Source of the DNA: Chrysopilus asiliformis
Taxonomy: Eukaryota > Arthropoda > Insecta > Diptera > Rhagionidae
Reading direction: 5' to 3'
Assembly: GCA_964034945.1 (NCBI GenBank)
Contig: OZ035960.1
Location: 45,117,002 to 45,181,001 of the forward strand
DNA length: 64,000 nucleotides
Shown here: piece by piece, positions 44,029 to 55,886 of the stretch
Layout: every line of letters starts with the position of its first letter
Numbering within the stretch: the first letter of the stretch is position 1
Made by a program: the position numbers and the translations under genes
Notes under the pieces: model-generated
Told to the model about the DNA's origin: nothing
The model's input: only the letters and a program-made list of their open reading frames with translations
The model's database searches: none

Positions 44029-44201
44029 CAGTAGAATCCCGATAATTCGTATTTCAAGGGACCGACGTAAAAATACGAAGTATCGGGATATTCGAATTAG
44101 CGGGGTATGAATTAATCGGGATTTTTTCAAGGGACCAGCAAATTCATACGAATTAGCGGGATATACGAATTATCGGGGTACGAATTATCGGGATTCTACT
44201 G
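44029..44201. mobile_element. Pogo-like MITE with TA duplication
   Basis: Tips CAGTAGAATCCCGATAATTC and GAATTATCGGGATTCTACTG are perfect inverted repeats with TA flanks (44027-44028, 44202-44203). 173 bp. AGGGACCGACG and AGGGACCAGC repeats in the middle. Confidence 0.9.
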
Positions 44202-44209
44202 TAATAATA

Positions 44210-44640
44210 TACTTATATTTTGCTAACGTGTACTTGATTAATGTTCCATAAACAACGAAAATTAGCAATTCCTAAGAATTTTTTTAAAGAATACTAGGCC
44301 CAATTAAATCATTGATAACATGAACAATTTTTCTTTTAGCTTTTCAAATGCTTAACCGGTGGCGTGGTAAAGCTTTTGTACCACCCTGTGCAGGTGTCGT
44401 ATTTGCCACCCTAAATATTTTCCCGGCGAAAATTTTAATGCCTGTTCATGATTTTTTGGAATATTTTTGTGTAAATTTCTGTTCCGGATCGAATTTTGGT
44501 ACTCTCAAAAAAAACCCCCATTCCCTTCTTCTACCACGCTGCTGCCCGACTCTATTTATTCACTTATCAATAAAAAGAGTCGCGCAGCTTTGAATAAAAT
44601 GATTTTTTTGTATAAACATTTACCTCGATATACGACGTTT
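44210..44640. other. Intergenic DNA, no gene seen
   Basis: The 81-codon ORF at 44348-44593 shows no domain; nothing else is supported. Confidence 0.4.
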
Positions 44641-44647
44641 CGCTATA

Positions 44648-45444
44648 CACGCAAAGAAAAACTAGTAAATCTTACTATTTTATAATGGAGAATCGGGAAT
44701 ACAACTAAGAGTTAATTTCAATTCAAAGCTATAATTGCCAATCTGGCAATTATTGAAAATCCGTATGGTGATATTCGTATCAAAATTCGAACAGTTGTAC
44801 CAAAATTCCACTTTGAAGTCAAACTTTCCAATAAGATTTTTTAAAATTTATTCCAATCGGATTTTGATGTATGAGAGTTTTATGTAGAATCATATCCTAA
44901 ATAACTTTTGTTTTGCAATTTTTTGATAAGATGCGCCGTTTTTGCGATATTCGCAAAAAACGTTTTCGTTCGTATGGAGGGTACCCCCCCTAATGGTGCA
45001 TTTGTGCTCATGAACGAACTTAGCCTTGCATTTTACGAAAAACGAATCTGCGTAAAATTTCAAGTCTCTAGCTCAATCCGTGCGCCCGCAATCCGCGCCA
45101 CAGACAGACAGACAGACAGACGGACAGACAGACAGACAGACAGACGGATGGACATGCAAAAATAAATATTTTTATCATTCTAAACACACTAGTGTAATTC
45201 ATTTTTTTGTGTGATAACGGGATCTTGGCGTTACAAACTGTAAGGCAAATTTAATATACCCTTTGGTTTCACCATAGGTATAAAAAACAGCCAAAATCAA
45301 CTATTCTTATAAGAAATTTAACTACTTAGCAGTAAAATTTATTATCTTGTGGTTAAATTGACTATTTTTTTAATTGAAATTAACTATTTTAGTTTTATTC
45401 CTGATTCCCCATTATGAAATGCAATAGTTAGATTTACTATCGTG
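44648..45444. mobile_element. F-family MITE, copy F3, split by an A-family element
   Basis: Left CACGCAAAGAAAAACTAGTA and TTTATAATGGAGAATCGGGA; right TGATTCCCCATTATGAAAT and a CGTG end. TA precedes the left tip. The A7 insertion lies between TTAATTTCAATTC and AACAGCC. Confidence 0.7.
44725..45286 (-). mobile_element. A-family DINE-1-like element, copy A7
   Basis: Almost full length on the minus strand; the 3' TTATGTTT tip is lost and the 5' tip reads ACCATAGGTATA. GTCY tract at 45102-45150. Confidence 0.8.
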
Positions 45445-45449
45445 GAACG

Positions 45450-46200
45450 GCCCTATTGGATTGTGTTTCTGACTCGATATACGGCGCACATTGATTCGTT
45501 ATACAACCAATAATTGAGGAATCTTACTTTTCACTGCACTGCACTGCACTAAATCAAATACAATGGCAGACAAAACATCAAAAAGTGAAACATTTTCATT
45601 TCCATTTGACTACGGGGATGTGATCAGGAAACCAAATAGCCAAACACCCCCTTTGAATCTTTTTTTTTTTTTTTTTTAAAAATCAAAATTTACAAAATTT
45701 TGTTTGACTCGGTTCCAATCCTATGTCAATTGTGTGAAATTACAAAATTAAAAACGTGCAAACCCCAATTAAAGCGGATGGCCTAATATAGAAAAAAAAC
45801 CGGTATTTACTGAGTGGTAGTCGAGAGATACCTAATTCATAATAGAACATTTGTTTAGGAAATTCCATTTGTAATGCAATAAGCTTGTTTTTATTTGCTG
45901 TTTTAATGAAGATTTATATGTGAAAGTTCTAATTTTTTTTTCGTTCGTGAGCTAAAAATTGCAAGACCGTTTGGTAGCACTGGTGTCTTCAAAATCAGCC
46001 TTCCAAAAAAAAACTCTTCCCTACGGCATCCTTACTTTTACCTTTAAATACTGTGTCCAGCGGTGGAACCAACACAGTAAAAAATCGTAATTCGGTTTTA
46101 ATGGGTTTCGCCCTTAGACGATTTACTCTATAACTTTTTTTTTTCCTTTTGAAACGCAAAAACAGGTAAATCCCAATTTTTGGTTTGTTTTTCAAACCAT
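45450..46200. other. Intergenic DNA, no gene seen
   Basis: CACTG repeated three times near 45535-45550 and an 18-base T run at 45660-45677. No gene supported. Confidence 0.4.
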
Positions 46201-46203
46201 ATA

Positions 46204-46423
46204 CAGTCGAATCTCAATTTACGCAATGCTCGATTGATGCAAATGCTCGAAATACGCAGAACAAAAGATATTTTGTTCTTACTTATAAATAAAAAAAATG
46301 TGAAAAAATATTTTTTTTTTTCAAATTGCATTTAAGATTTCCCCAAATATTCGATTGCTGAAATTTCGCCCACCTATCCAAAAGGCTTAAACTTTACCTT
46401 GTGCGTAAATCGAGATTCGACTG
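46204..46423. mobile_element. Pogo-like MITE with TA duplication
   Basis: Tips CAGTCGAATCTCAATTTACG and CGTAAATCGAGATTCGACTG are inverted (one mismatch) with TA flanks. 220 bp. Confidence 0.85.
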
Positions 46424-46649
46424 TATATTATTTTTGGAGAAAAAATATTTCCTTGGTTGGAGCGTAAAAAATAGAGGTCAAAGATTGAGGCCTCCATTCT
46501 ATGATAGAAATCAAAAAGGATTTTTTATCGGGATAACAACCTTAAAATCAAATAAATTAAAAAATACATGTCGAATATTTTTAATAATTCTACAAATGTG
46601 CAAAGTTTCATTAAAATCGGAGAGTTACACTTCCGTAAGTTTGATTGTA

Positions 46650-46740
46650 AGGCCGAATTCAGACTAACGATTGCGATTACAATTACGATTGAGCTTCCTC
46701 GACCAATGAGATCAAAGCTTTCATATCCCTATCGTTAAAA
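46650..46740. mobile_element. Half copy of the L foldback MITE
   Basis: GAATTCAGACTAACGATTGC and CGACCAATGAGATCAAAGCT match the left half of 58560-58711. The right half is absent. Confidence 0.65.
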
Positions 46741-46753
46741 GTTTTGCCTACTA

Positions 46754-46994
46754 AAGGTGCCGGCCCACATGAGAGTAAATGCCGGCGAGAACATCTTTTT
46801 TCTCGATAGCAGCTACTGGCAAATGGACAGTGTCTGGAGAGTTTTCGCGAAAGTGCTTTCCGCTAGAAACTCGCCGAGAGCTCGCGATAGAAAAATCGCC
46901 GAAATTAACTCTCAAATGGACAACCTCCTGCGAGTAACTCTCGAGAGTTTTTGAGAGTTACTCGCGTATTTACTCTCATGTGGACCGGAACCTT
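46754..46994. mobile_element. V: TA-flanked TIR element
   Basis: AAGGTGCCGGCCCACATGAG and its near inverse (CTCATGTGGACCGGAACCTT) bound 241 bp with TA on each side. GC content is about half, well above surroundings, with repeated GAGAGT/ACTCTC words. Not seen elsewhere in the window. Confidence 0.8.
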
Positions 46995-46999
46995 TAGTC

Positions 47000-48290
47000 A
47001 CACTGCAACCAAAGATTAGGTGAATAAAGATAAGAATCCTGGAACAAATATTGGAGGCCCAAAAAAATCGATTTTCAGTTGAAGCTAACTAAATTAGTTA
47101 AACAAACTACGTTTTTTTTTAGAAAGTAAAATTTGCAGAGGACATTTTTTTTACAAAAAATAATATTTTCTAATCTGGTAATGCTAAAAACTTAAATAGA
47201 GACCATATCCAATGAATTCAAATAATATTAACTGAAGAACGGATATATAGACATTTTACTACTTGCTGGATACAAAAAAAAAACAAATAATGAATGACAG
47301 CCGACAGTTAAACTAAAGAAGTGTTCTCGACAGTTCGGAGTACATTGTCTCAATAATATTTCCTATATAGAGTACAATTGCATATAGAATAAAAAGTCAA
47401 AAAGTCATATCAATGGTGTCAGTGTGTTATTCTGATTGAGGGGGAAAGCGGCCGGCGATTTGATACCACTAACAAAAATGAAATTTTATTCTCGGACTTT
47501 AATACAAGATGATGCCAGCCAGCCAGTGTGGCCACTATTGACATACATCTATACATAACATTTATATAAATATACTATCGTATCACACATAATGCGCACT
47601 TCGTTTCAATTGAAAAATTACACAAAATAATAAATAAGCAAAGAGAATGTTGGTTGTTTCATTGAGAAATATCTCAATGGGCATCAGGCAGAATCCATTG
47701 CCAGCCATTGTTGTGACGGTTATTCTTGTTTTCCAAAAGAGACGTAGTTAAAATTTAAAATTATCAAATTTAGCAATGTGTACAAAGAATTCATACAAAA
47801 AAATCACTAAGAAAACTCTTAATAAGCGTATATTAAATCAATTTCAGGTGATACACATCCTAGCATTTGGTGTTTTGGCAATTTCATAACAATATCCACT
47901 ATCAAAAACATATGAATTTACGAAAGCCTTTGAATCGTACACACATTGCCAATAATTGCAGTTTTCTATTTCGTGGTAAGATTTCTGATGATGCGTAAAT
48001 TAATTTTTTTTAATCGTACCGCGTAAGATGATCAAAATGATTACGCGACTTGATAGAAATTATTAATTGAGCTAACAGCAATATCTTCATAATTCACCAA
48101 TCGAAGAGAAAGTCTTCTCGTTTTTTGTGGTTTTTTTATAAACGATTTCAACGAGATTTTACCTGTACATATTTATACAAAACCGAGCAGAATTGTTTTG
48201 ATAATATGAAATGTTAAATAAAATACTTTGATTTTTACTTGAGAAGGAATTCCTTATGTGACAAATATTGAGATAAATCTGGCATGTAGT
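47000..48290. other. Intergenic DNA, no gene seen
   Basis: No repeat partner or credible ORF recognised. Confidence 0.45.
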
Positions 48291-48298
48291 TGAATTAA

Positions 48299-48677
48299 CA
48301 CGTTGAGCGCCACGGGCCCACCGGTGAGCATTTTAATTTTCCCATAGAGGACCAAGTGACCACCGGTGGTCATTATTGGATGTCGATGGCAGGACAACGT
48401 GACCCCCCGTGGTCACACTACGTGTTTCATTTCGAGACATCGTGACCACCAGTGGGAACCTTTTACATATATTTAGCTTTGAGAAATATTTTGTTTGGTC
48501 CCAGGATGTAAACATATTTTACTTGGAATTAGTAGTATTTGCAATAAATCAATAAAAAAAAATTAAAAAAAATGTTGGTCCCAGAATGTCACCCAAGAAA
48601 TAATACCCGCTCGTAAGCACGCGGTCTACTGTGTAATTCAAAGAATGACCACCGGTGGGCACGTGGCGCTTAACGTG
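48299..48677. mobile_element. J1: TTAA-flanked piggyBac-like MITE
   Basis: Tips CACGTTGAGCGCCACG and CGTGGCGCTTAACGTG (15 of 16) flanked by TTAA at 48295-48298 and 48678-48681. Perfect palindrome GACCACCGGTGGTC follows the left tip; similar GACCACCGGTGG lies before the right. The same family at 55887-56204. Confidence 0.88.
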
Positions 48678-48691
48678 TTAAGAACCGTCAT

Positions 48692-48850
48692 TTTTTTTAA
48701 TTGAATTAAAAGAAAAAATAGTAAAGAATTTGAAAAATTCTAAAAAATGCGATTTAATTCATTTCTAGTCCAAAACTAAAGGTTTTTTTAATTGAATTAA
48801 AAGAAAAAATAGTAAAGAATTTGAAAAATTCTAAAAAAATGTGATTTATA
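48692..48850. repeat. Tandem duplication, period about 91 bp
   Basis: TTGAATTAAAAGAAAAAATA through AAAAATTCTAAAAAA is repeated after 91 bp with one indel. Confidence 0.85.
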
Positions 48851-48982
48851 ACGCTGTGAGCTCTAAAAATATAAAAAAATAAAGAAAATTACCACAGATT
48901 TTCTTAAAATAATTTTATCAACTACCGGAAATTGCGGAGTAAAAGACATGTACTAAAGTAACAAAGATAATATTGTATTTAA

Positions 48983-49201
48983 CCCTTAATTGATGAGGTG
49001 GGTCCAGTGGACCCACATTGACTTTTCTCTCTTTGCTATTTCTCATGTTTTCAGCACAGTTACTCTGAAATCTTCAGTACCTTCATACAGTATGGTGTTG
49101 TATGCTGAGTTAAAAGCACGGATTTGGTATGTGATTAGAACAAGTCCATTGGAAACCACCTCATCATTTACGCATATGATTTTCACCTCATAAATTAAGG
49201 G
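48983..49201. mobile_element. D2: TTAA-flanked piggyBac-like MITE
   Basis: 219 bp, same tips as D1, TTAA at 48979-48982 and 49202-49205, palindrome TGGGTCCAGTGGACCCA. Differs from D1 by about ten substitutions by eye. Confidence 0.9.
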
Positions 49202-49332
49202 TTAAATTACTTAAGATATCAAATCGCCTGAAACTCATGTTAGAATTTGCGAAATAAATCTTAAAAAGAAATTTAAGTTATATGCTCTCTATCCAAATAA
49301 GGAAACCCCATAAAAAATCCTTTGACTGCATA

Positions 49333-49598
49333 CAGATAAAAAAATCAGTAAATCTAACTACTTTATACGGGGAAATCGGCACTACCACTAAAATATGGCA
49401 TTTTCATTATAAAATAGTTAATTTGAAGTGAAAAAATAGTCAATTTAAATACAAAATGGTAAATTTTACTACTAAGAAGTTAAATTTTTTATAAAAATTG
49501 TAGATTTTGACTATTCTTGCAATTGAAATTAACTATTTTAGTAATAGTCACGATTCCCCATTATAAAATAGTTAAATTTATCAACTTCTCTCTGCGTG
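49333..49598. mobile_element. F-family MITE, copy F4
   Basis: Subterminal TTTATACGGGGAAATCGG on the left and CGATTCCCCATTATAAAAT on the right; right tip TCTCTCTGCGTG. TA precedes the left tip. Confidence 0.65.
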
Positions 49599-49713
49599 TG
49601 ATTTACAAGATAACAAATGAGGGGTCAGAGGGGTAGGAAACTTCTGCTGCAAACATGACTTAAAAACATCTGCGCTAGCGCAAGCAATCCAACGCAACTC
49701 GGTTCAATGTTCT

Positions 49714-49888
49714 CCGTTGAGAGGTTCAAAAGTTACAGAGGAACATTTATTCTTGATATCTACAACCGAACGCATATACTCTTCTTTTTAGGGAAATTGA
49801 ATAAAAACAATTTCCCTAAATAGTATAAGCGTTCTGTTGTAGCTATCAAGGATGGATGTTCCTCTGTAACTTTTAAACCGCTCAACGG
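49714..49888. repeat. Foldback with ~80-bp arms
   Basis: Left arm GTTGAGAGGTTCAAAAGTTA ... GGGAAATTG and right arm ending TAACTTTTAAACCGCTCAAC are inverted copies with a few differences; the loop is about 8 bp (AATAAAAA). No flanking duplication recognised. Confidence 0.85.
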
Positions 49889-49894
49889 GAAATT

Positions 49895-52510
49895 GAATAA
49901 AAACAAATCCCAAATTATTCATTTTAAATGCAGGTATTTTAAAACAAACGTTTTTTTATGGGGCGTGTTGCAGAGTTTCCCCTACTGAATTTAATAAAAA
50001 CTTAATATGAATAAATCATACGAACCACCCTAAAAGCATATCGATCTAGGTTTTTAAACAATATTTCGAAATTTGATAAAGATTTTAGGCAATTTTTTCG
50101 CAAGTTCTAACGCAGACCACAAAATCAAAGTTATTTACCGAAATTCTGGTGTAATATTTTTTTTTTACAACATTACAAATTGATTTCATCATATTTAATA
50201 ATAAAAACAAAGTCATAAATTCAGAGATAACTTTTCCAAAATCAAAAAATTCTGCCAAAAACTATCAAAAAAAAACTCTCGGATTTCTAAAGCCCTTAAC
50301 TGAAATCAAATTTCGACATTATTAAGCTGGTTATTCTTTAGGAATTTTTCGCTGTCAATTTAAATGAATGAAATCACATAAACCCGGCAAAAAAAAATCT
50401 TCAATGAAATTTGATGATCAAAATCGTCACTCTGATTCAATCTCAAAGAATTACTGATTTTAAGTCAAAACCGTTTTTGACCCCAAATATTGATAATGTC
50501 GCGCAAGGGTTATCCGTTAATATAAAACCGTTTTCTAATCTTTATTTCGGCTACAAAAAAAAATGTTTTTTTTTCCTTAAAGGCCAGCGGCCTTTAAACC
50601 ACACAGAAATTCGAAATGGTGATTGAAATATTTGTTTAATTTGATCAAAGTTATCGCTGTTGTATTTATTTTTCCAACTAATTTTAAATTCTGGCATATT
50701 TTTTTCAACGTGTTATTGTTATTTTTTTTTTTTTTTGTAATATACATGAATTTCATTTCGTTGCTAGAGACTTTATGTCAATGTGCTGCAACATCCGTTT
50801 TAACAGCGATAAAAACGTGTCATTTTACGAATTGGGTTAAAATGTATTTCCATGTTGTGGGCGAGCAAAATTAGACCTATCTTGGTGTGATTTTAATTAT
50901 GAAGTATGCAAATATTTTGAAGAAGAATTACTGGTCAATTAATATGGTTTAAACTTATGAAAGTTTGAGAAATTATAGGTTTCAATCGTCATGTATGGAA
51001 GAGCTATGTTACAATTGCTTAAAAATAATACATTCCGACCACTTCCGTTATAGTATTTAACTTTTTACCTCCCCTCCTCCCTTTTTTTAATTTTTTTTGA
51101 ACAACTTTCTGCGATTCTTCACACTAGAGTAGGCAAGAAGAACCATCGCAAAAACATTCGGCTATCAATTGCATGAGAATGCAATTTTTAATTTAGACAA
51201 AAACCAACCAATTTTTTTCGCAATGGCTAAATGATGTATGCACACATGGTGGAACTCTCCCCGGAATTAACGGACACAAAAACGGATGGTAATTTGATAC
51301 GCGACAGTGGAAATTTCTGATATTTATCTCCCATTTAATAGTCATACCGCGGCCTATAATAAATATTAAAATATATCCGCGATCATTTAATATGTGTGCA
51401 CGAACCAGCGCATCATGAATATAATACAAATTCTTTGAGTAAATAAAAAAAAAATATTATTTTATTAAATTGAAGTCGCACACGTTTGTTTCACATATTT
51501 TCAATATGACGTAATCAATGCGATGCGGAGGGAAATTCCTTTATCAAAGTGTAGATAAACGCCGTTGTCATCAGTGTGACCGAAAAGTTCAGTTCAATAC
51601 TGAAGAAAATAACTTATTGGAGGTCACTGATAAAAAAAACTAATCAAAATACCCAAATAAGTCATACAAATGAAATAAGCGACATAACATGAGTGAATCA
51701 TCAAACTATTGAGCAAAATTTACCTGGAAATACCTAACGTTCACAGATATTGATGTGTTCCAAAGTTATTTGGTATAAAATTTTTATCAAAAGCTAAGGG
51801 CCCAGAATTATTTCGACGATTTGGGATAATCCATTTCCAGGGTAATCATTTCATTAATAAAATACGTCACGATAACTTGCAGTTACATTCCCAAAGCTTT
51901 TCCAAAAGTTACACTACAAATTAACCCCTAAATACACGATTTTTCGTAGTTACACTACAAATTAACCCCTACCCGTTCGTTCTAAATACACGATTTTTGG
52001 TGGCCAAAAATACGATTTTCGTGTGTCGCATTTATGGATTCCAGTCAGTGTATTTAATAAGCATATTATTTAACACCTGCAAATCCAAAAGGACAGCCCT
52101 TAAAAACGTATATAGTCTAAGAGAAAGGGATTATCAAATTTGACCAATTTGCCATTTTTTGGAATTTTCAGAATTTGTGAAAAAACTTTCTTACAAAAAG
52201 CTGATTTGGCACAAAAGGGAAAAAGTATACGTATGGAGAGCTTGAGCAAATTAAAATAATTTTAGCAAAAATCGGAAGCTTATTTTTTGATTATTTTATA
52301 TAAAAGATAAAATTATGTAATTTTTCGGAAAAAAATTGCATAAATTCTTTTGGTAAAAGTTTGGAACATCCTAGAACCAGTTGACATAGATTGGTTATTG
52401 AAGTTGGGATCGTCAGGTATCGGAAAAATCTTTGTCGAGCTGCATTTACCTGCATTTACCTGTATCGCCGTTCTACAGAAATACTTTTCTATATTTTTTC
52501 GTTTTTATAC
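49895..52510. other. Long intergenic stretch, one short direct repeat
   Basis: GTTACACTACAAATTAACCC followed by AAATACACGATTTTT is duplicated at 51908-51942 and 51947-51996. The ORFs at 50411-50626, 50623-50874 and 52350-52757 lack recognisable domains. No gene supported. Confidence 0.4.
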
Positions 52511-52514
52511 TCTA

Positions 52515-53165
52515 CTAGCTTGCATACTCGTCGTTGTTGCCGGGTTAAGTTTTTTCATATTTTTTTTATGGTCTATGTTGGAGCTAAACTTTAGGCCAAT
52601 CAGCTCGGTAGTTTCTCCGCGAAAGGGTAACATAGAGGAAGAGCTAAGTTTCGACATCACTTTACCCCCTCCCCTTACTCCTCCACCTATATGCCAAATT
52701 TCTTTGGTTTCACCATACACTCAGAAAAATGTTCAGGTCAACTTTTTGTCAGGTTAACTCTGACCTTACAGAGGTTTCTGTAAGCCAGCTAGCGGTCAGA
52801 GTTAACCTATCTAAGGTCAACTCGTGCAGCTCCCAATGCCCTACTTCACCTGCTGGTGGCTTAATTTCAGAATTTCTCCGACCACAGGTCAACTCAGTTT
52901 TACTTGCCCACATGCAGGCGAACGCGCGCCTGCCCGAGGCCAATTACGCCGTATGTAGGTCGTCGAGTTAGCCTCCATTTTTCTGAGTGTACGGAAAGAG
53001 TAACATAGCGCAAAAACTAAGTTTCGAAATCACTTTACCCCCTCCCCTTACTCCCCCCACCCCTCGAGCTACTTTTCCGTATGCCTATGTTGGAACCAGA
53101 ACTACCACAGACACTCATGCCAAATTTCAAGTCAATCGGTTCAGCCGTTTTTGCGTCAAAGAGGA

Positions 53166-53198
<33 letters not shown>

Positions 53199-53255
53199 AA
53201 GACAGACAGACAGACAGACAGACACACACCAACTCATTTTTATATATTAGTATGA
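52515..53255 (-). mobile_element. W2: Helitron-like element, second copy
   Basis: Read on the minus strand: TCATACTAATATATAAAAAT start, GTCTGTCTGTCTG tract (53165-53226), ACCGATTGACTTGAAATTTG core, two diverged repeats with AACTTAG(T/C) blocks, and a CTAG|T end at 52515-52518. The end differs from W1 upstream of CTAG (no GGGGC hairpin), suggesting a different subfamily or recombination. A MITE interrupts it. Confidence 0.6.
52718..52989. mobile_element. TA-flanked MITE with CACTCAGAAAAATG tips, inside W2
   Basis: Perfect 14-bp inverted repeats CACTCAGAAAAATG, TA on both sides (52716-52717, 52990-52991). GC-rich interior with GGTCAGAGTTAACCT and its inverse. 272 bp. ORFs across it are incidental. 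Confidence 0.9.
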
Positions 53256-53299
53256 TTAGTATGATATGATTGGAGAGTCATATAGAAGTATATTCGAAT

Positions 53300-53800
53300 T
53301 ATTTTATCGTTTGTACCGCAACATAAAAATGAACTACAGGATACAAAAATGAACTCCAGGCCACAAAAATGAACTACACCTGAGTGTTTTCGATGGCAAA
53401 AGATTTTGATTTCCGCATGTCCGCCCATGTGTCTGTCCGTCTGTTCGTCTGTCTGTCTCACTTTCAAAAGGGTAAACTCAAAAATTTAGATAGTTGCGTT
53501 TGAACGGGCAAAATCGGATAATTTTTTCCCCCCTCTCCCATACAAATGAAACAATTTTTCACTATTTTCTCGAAAACAGGGAGTCGTATTGAAAATTTTA
53601 TAAAGCTAAAATATATTTAGACTAGGATTTTACATAAGTTATCCATACAACAAAATCCAATCGGACATACAAATTGAAAACTTTTGTTTCTATTTCCTCG
53701 AAAACGGTGCACAGTATCGAAAAATTTAAAAAGACGAACTGTGTTTAGAATTTGATTTTACATAATTTTGCCAAACATCAAAATCCAATTAAGTTTCGTT
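53300..53800 (+). mobile_element. A8: strongly diverged A-family relative
   Basis: Same order as family A: ACAAAAATGAACTACA (three tandem variants), GAGTGTTTTCGATG, CGCATGTCCGCCC, a GTCTGTCCGTCTG tract (53430-53458), a CCCCCCTCTCCCATAC block and CTCGAAAACGG, but little base identity elsewhere and no recognisable core or ends. Confidence 0.5.
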
Positions 53801-53809
53801 TAGAAGGAA

Positions 53810-54460
53810 GAGGTAGAATTTGGTTTTATCCACTTTAGAGCGTCTAGCAAATATATCTTTACCGTCATTTAATATTCGAACTCCAGGGAAATGACCATTC
53901 AATAGTTATAGCGTTGGATATATGGACTTAAAAAGGGTACAAAGACGAATATTTGAGGGGTACTAGAGGTTTACTACAGTATGGGTAGTTTTTCGTAAAG
54001 CTTATTGTGTAGAATTTCCACCGAGATTTGAATCTTCCGTTCAAAAATTATAGATTTTTGACCATCGAAGATCCACAATGTCTCATAATGCGAAGTAACT
54101 TATGGACAACCTCTTCGTCATCTCATTAAAATAAATCAACCCTTTTCAAGGTTTTCTTTTCCATGTAGAGTGTATAAGAACTAAAAACCAATAAGATCTT
54201 TTATTAACCACATAAGAACTAAAAAACAGAAAAGGACATATTCGAATTTCCTATGGGAAATTCAATAAATTTCAATATTCAATTCATCATTTGCTTTATC
54301 AACTGTGCCATATGGCATTTTATTTCTCTTCGATACAACTTTTTGCTGCTTTCATAAACCTAATTATACTTATTAGAAAAATAATCTCACAATATACTCC
54401 ACATTGTATGCACAGACAGTTCTAAAGCCGCACATACAATAGTCGCTGACACGAATGACA
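53810..54460. other. Intergenic DNA, no gene seen
   Basis: Nothing recognised beyond a short AAGAACTAAAAA direct repeat near 54180-54230. Confidence 0.4.
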
Positions 54461-54465
54461 GTTGA

Positions 54466-55370
54466 TTGCAACACATCGCACTCGCCCATCAACTGTCAAA
54501 TGCATTCTTGTGGCCAATGATTGGCACAAGCAGTGAGGCGGACAGCCTCAATAGGACAAAATCCGCGGTTAAATGGCACAACATAATAAAAATCAGATCA
54601 TTTGCCGCGACAGTTATTATTATTAACAATCAATCGACTATCAATCAGAATCTTTCGTTTCAACTCCCCAACTCAATACATTCAAACGTATTTACTTTCC
54701 AACATACTTTATACGAAAACCTACTCTCCATCACCCACCCCGCGCTGGAGACTTTTGTGCGGTAAGTCATACTATATACCATTCAAGACCCATCGTCAAT
54801 CTATCTCCATTCGGCCATGCGTCAATCAAAGCACGTCAATTCCTTCCCACTCGAATCAACTTTCATCTTTTTCTAACACGCTTTCAAATAGGCTCCGCTA
54901 ACGCAACTTTAACCCCACAGCCGCCGACCGACGTCCCGAGTTCAGCACCGCAAACACCGTGCCGTTAAAAGACAAGTACTTTGGCCATCGTAAGCACGTT
55001 CACAGTGAATGGTTTAGTGTTTAGTCGGTGGGGTGTCCGGAACAAATGCGAAATCTTCTACTGTACGACGGTGAGGCTGCGGAGCGGTGCGTATAGAAAT
55101 TGTAAGTTAATGGCCCCAAAAGAGTTGTAAAAGTTCCGTTATTTTGTTTTCTCCAAGCATAGCCAAGTCGCCAAGTTAATAGAAGAAAAACCAAATACCA
55201 GACCACATCGGACCAGTACCGCAGCCAAGCGGTATTAACCGAACGAACATAATTCCAATACGACGTGTTAACCAACTAACTGAATAGTTGGCTGGACAAG
55301 TGGAATAGTGTAACCCACGGATAAGACAATTTCAAGTTGTAAATAAATATTTTTCCACGTAAAATTTTTT
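54466..55370 (+). other. GC-richer island with a well-formed 129-nt intron; 5' exons or solo LTR
   Basis: A strong donor TGTGCG|GTAAGT (GT at 54762) and an acceptor TTTCAAATAG|GCTCC (54890) with a CTAAC branch-like word 20 nt upstream define a plausible intron. Joining the flanks keeps one frame open from 54602 (MPRQLLLLTINRL...) through SANATLTPQPPTDVPS to a TAA. Further on, AATAAATATTTTTCC near 55342 is polyadenylation-like. This could be 5' exons of a gene or a solo LTR; no TG..CA pair with duplication could be fixed. Confidence 0.35.
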
Positions 55371-55374
55371 TTAG

Positions 55375-55745
55375 CTTATTACACATAGCTCTATTTTGCA
55401 TAAAAACAATAACAGCCTAGCCTAGGCAAAATGAAGCTAAATGTATCAAGTGACTGAATATCAACATCCATGGTGGCAAATGTTAATGTACTTTCATGGA
55501 CGTTATTCATCAGCCAAGTTAGCGTAATCTGTTAAGAATTTCACTGAGATTTTACGAAAAAAATATATAATAATTACAACAATATTTTTTATGTAATATG
55601 GATAGAATATAATTTTTTTTTATTGAAACCTAATGTCTCCAAATTTTTTCTTTCTAAATTTTTAAAGTGTTCCATTCGTAGCCTAAAAACTATTGAAAAT
55701 TTTCAGATACAATAATAGTTTTCAAATACAAAATTACTACAAAAA
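55375..55745. other. Intergenic DNA, no gene seen
   Basis: Nothing recognised. Confidence 0.4.
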
Positions 55746-55749
55746 GTTT

Positions 55750-55878
55750 GGGGTCCATGATGGATAACGATCGTAATCGTAACGATCAGAAATTGTGTGT
55801 TGTTGTTAGTGTTTTATACCAACAACAACAGGTGAATCTCGATCGTTGCGATTACGATCGTTATCCATAATGGACCCC
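55750..55878. mobile_element. Foldback MITE with GGGGTCCAT tips
   Basis: GGGGTCCATGATGGATAACG and CGTTATCCATAATGGACCCC are inverted; the pairing extends through CGATCGTAATCG for about 40 bp per arm. It ends four bases before the TTAA of J2. Confidence 0.8.
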
Positions 55879-55886
55879 TTTCTTAA

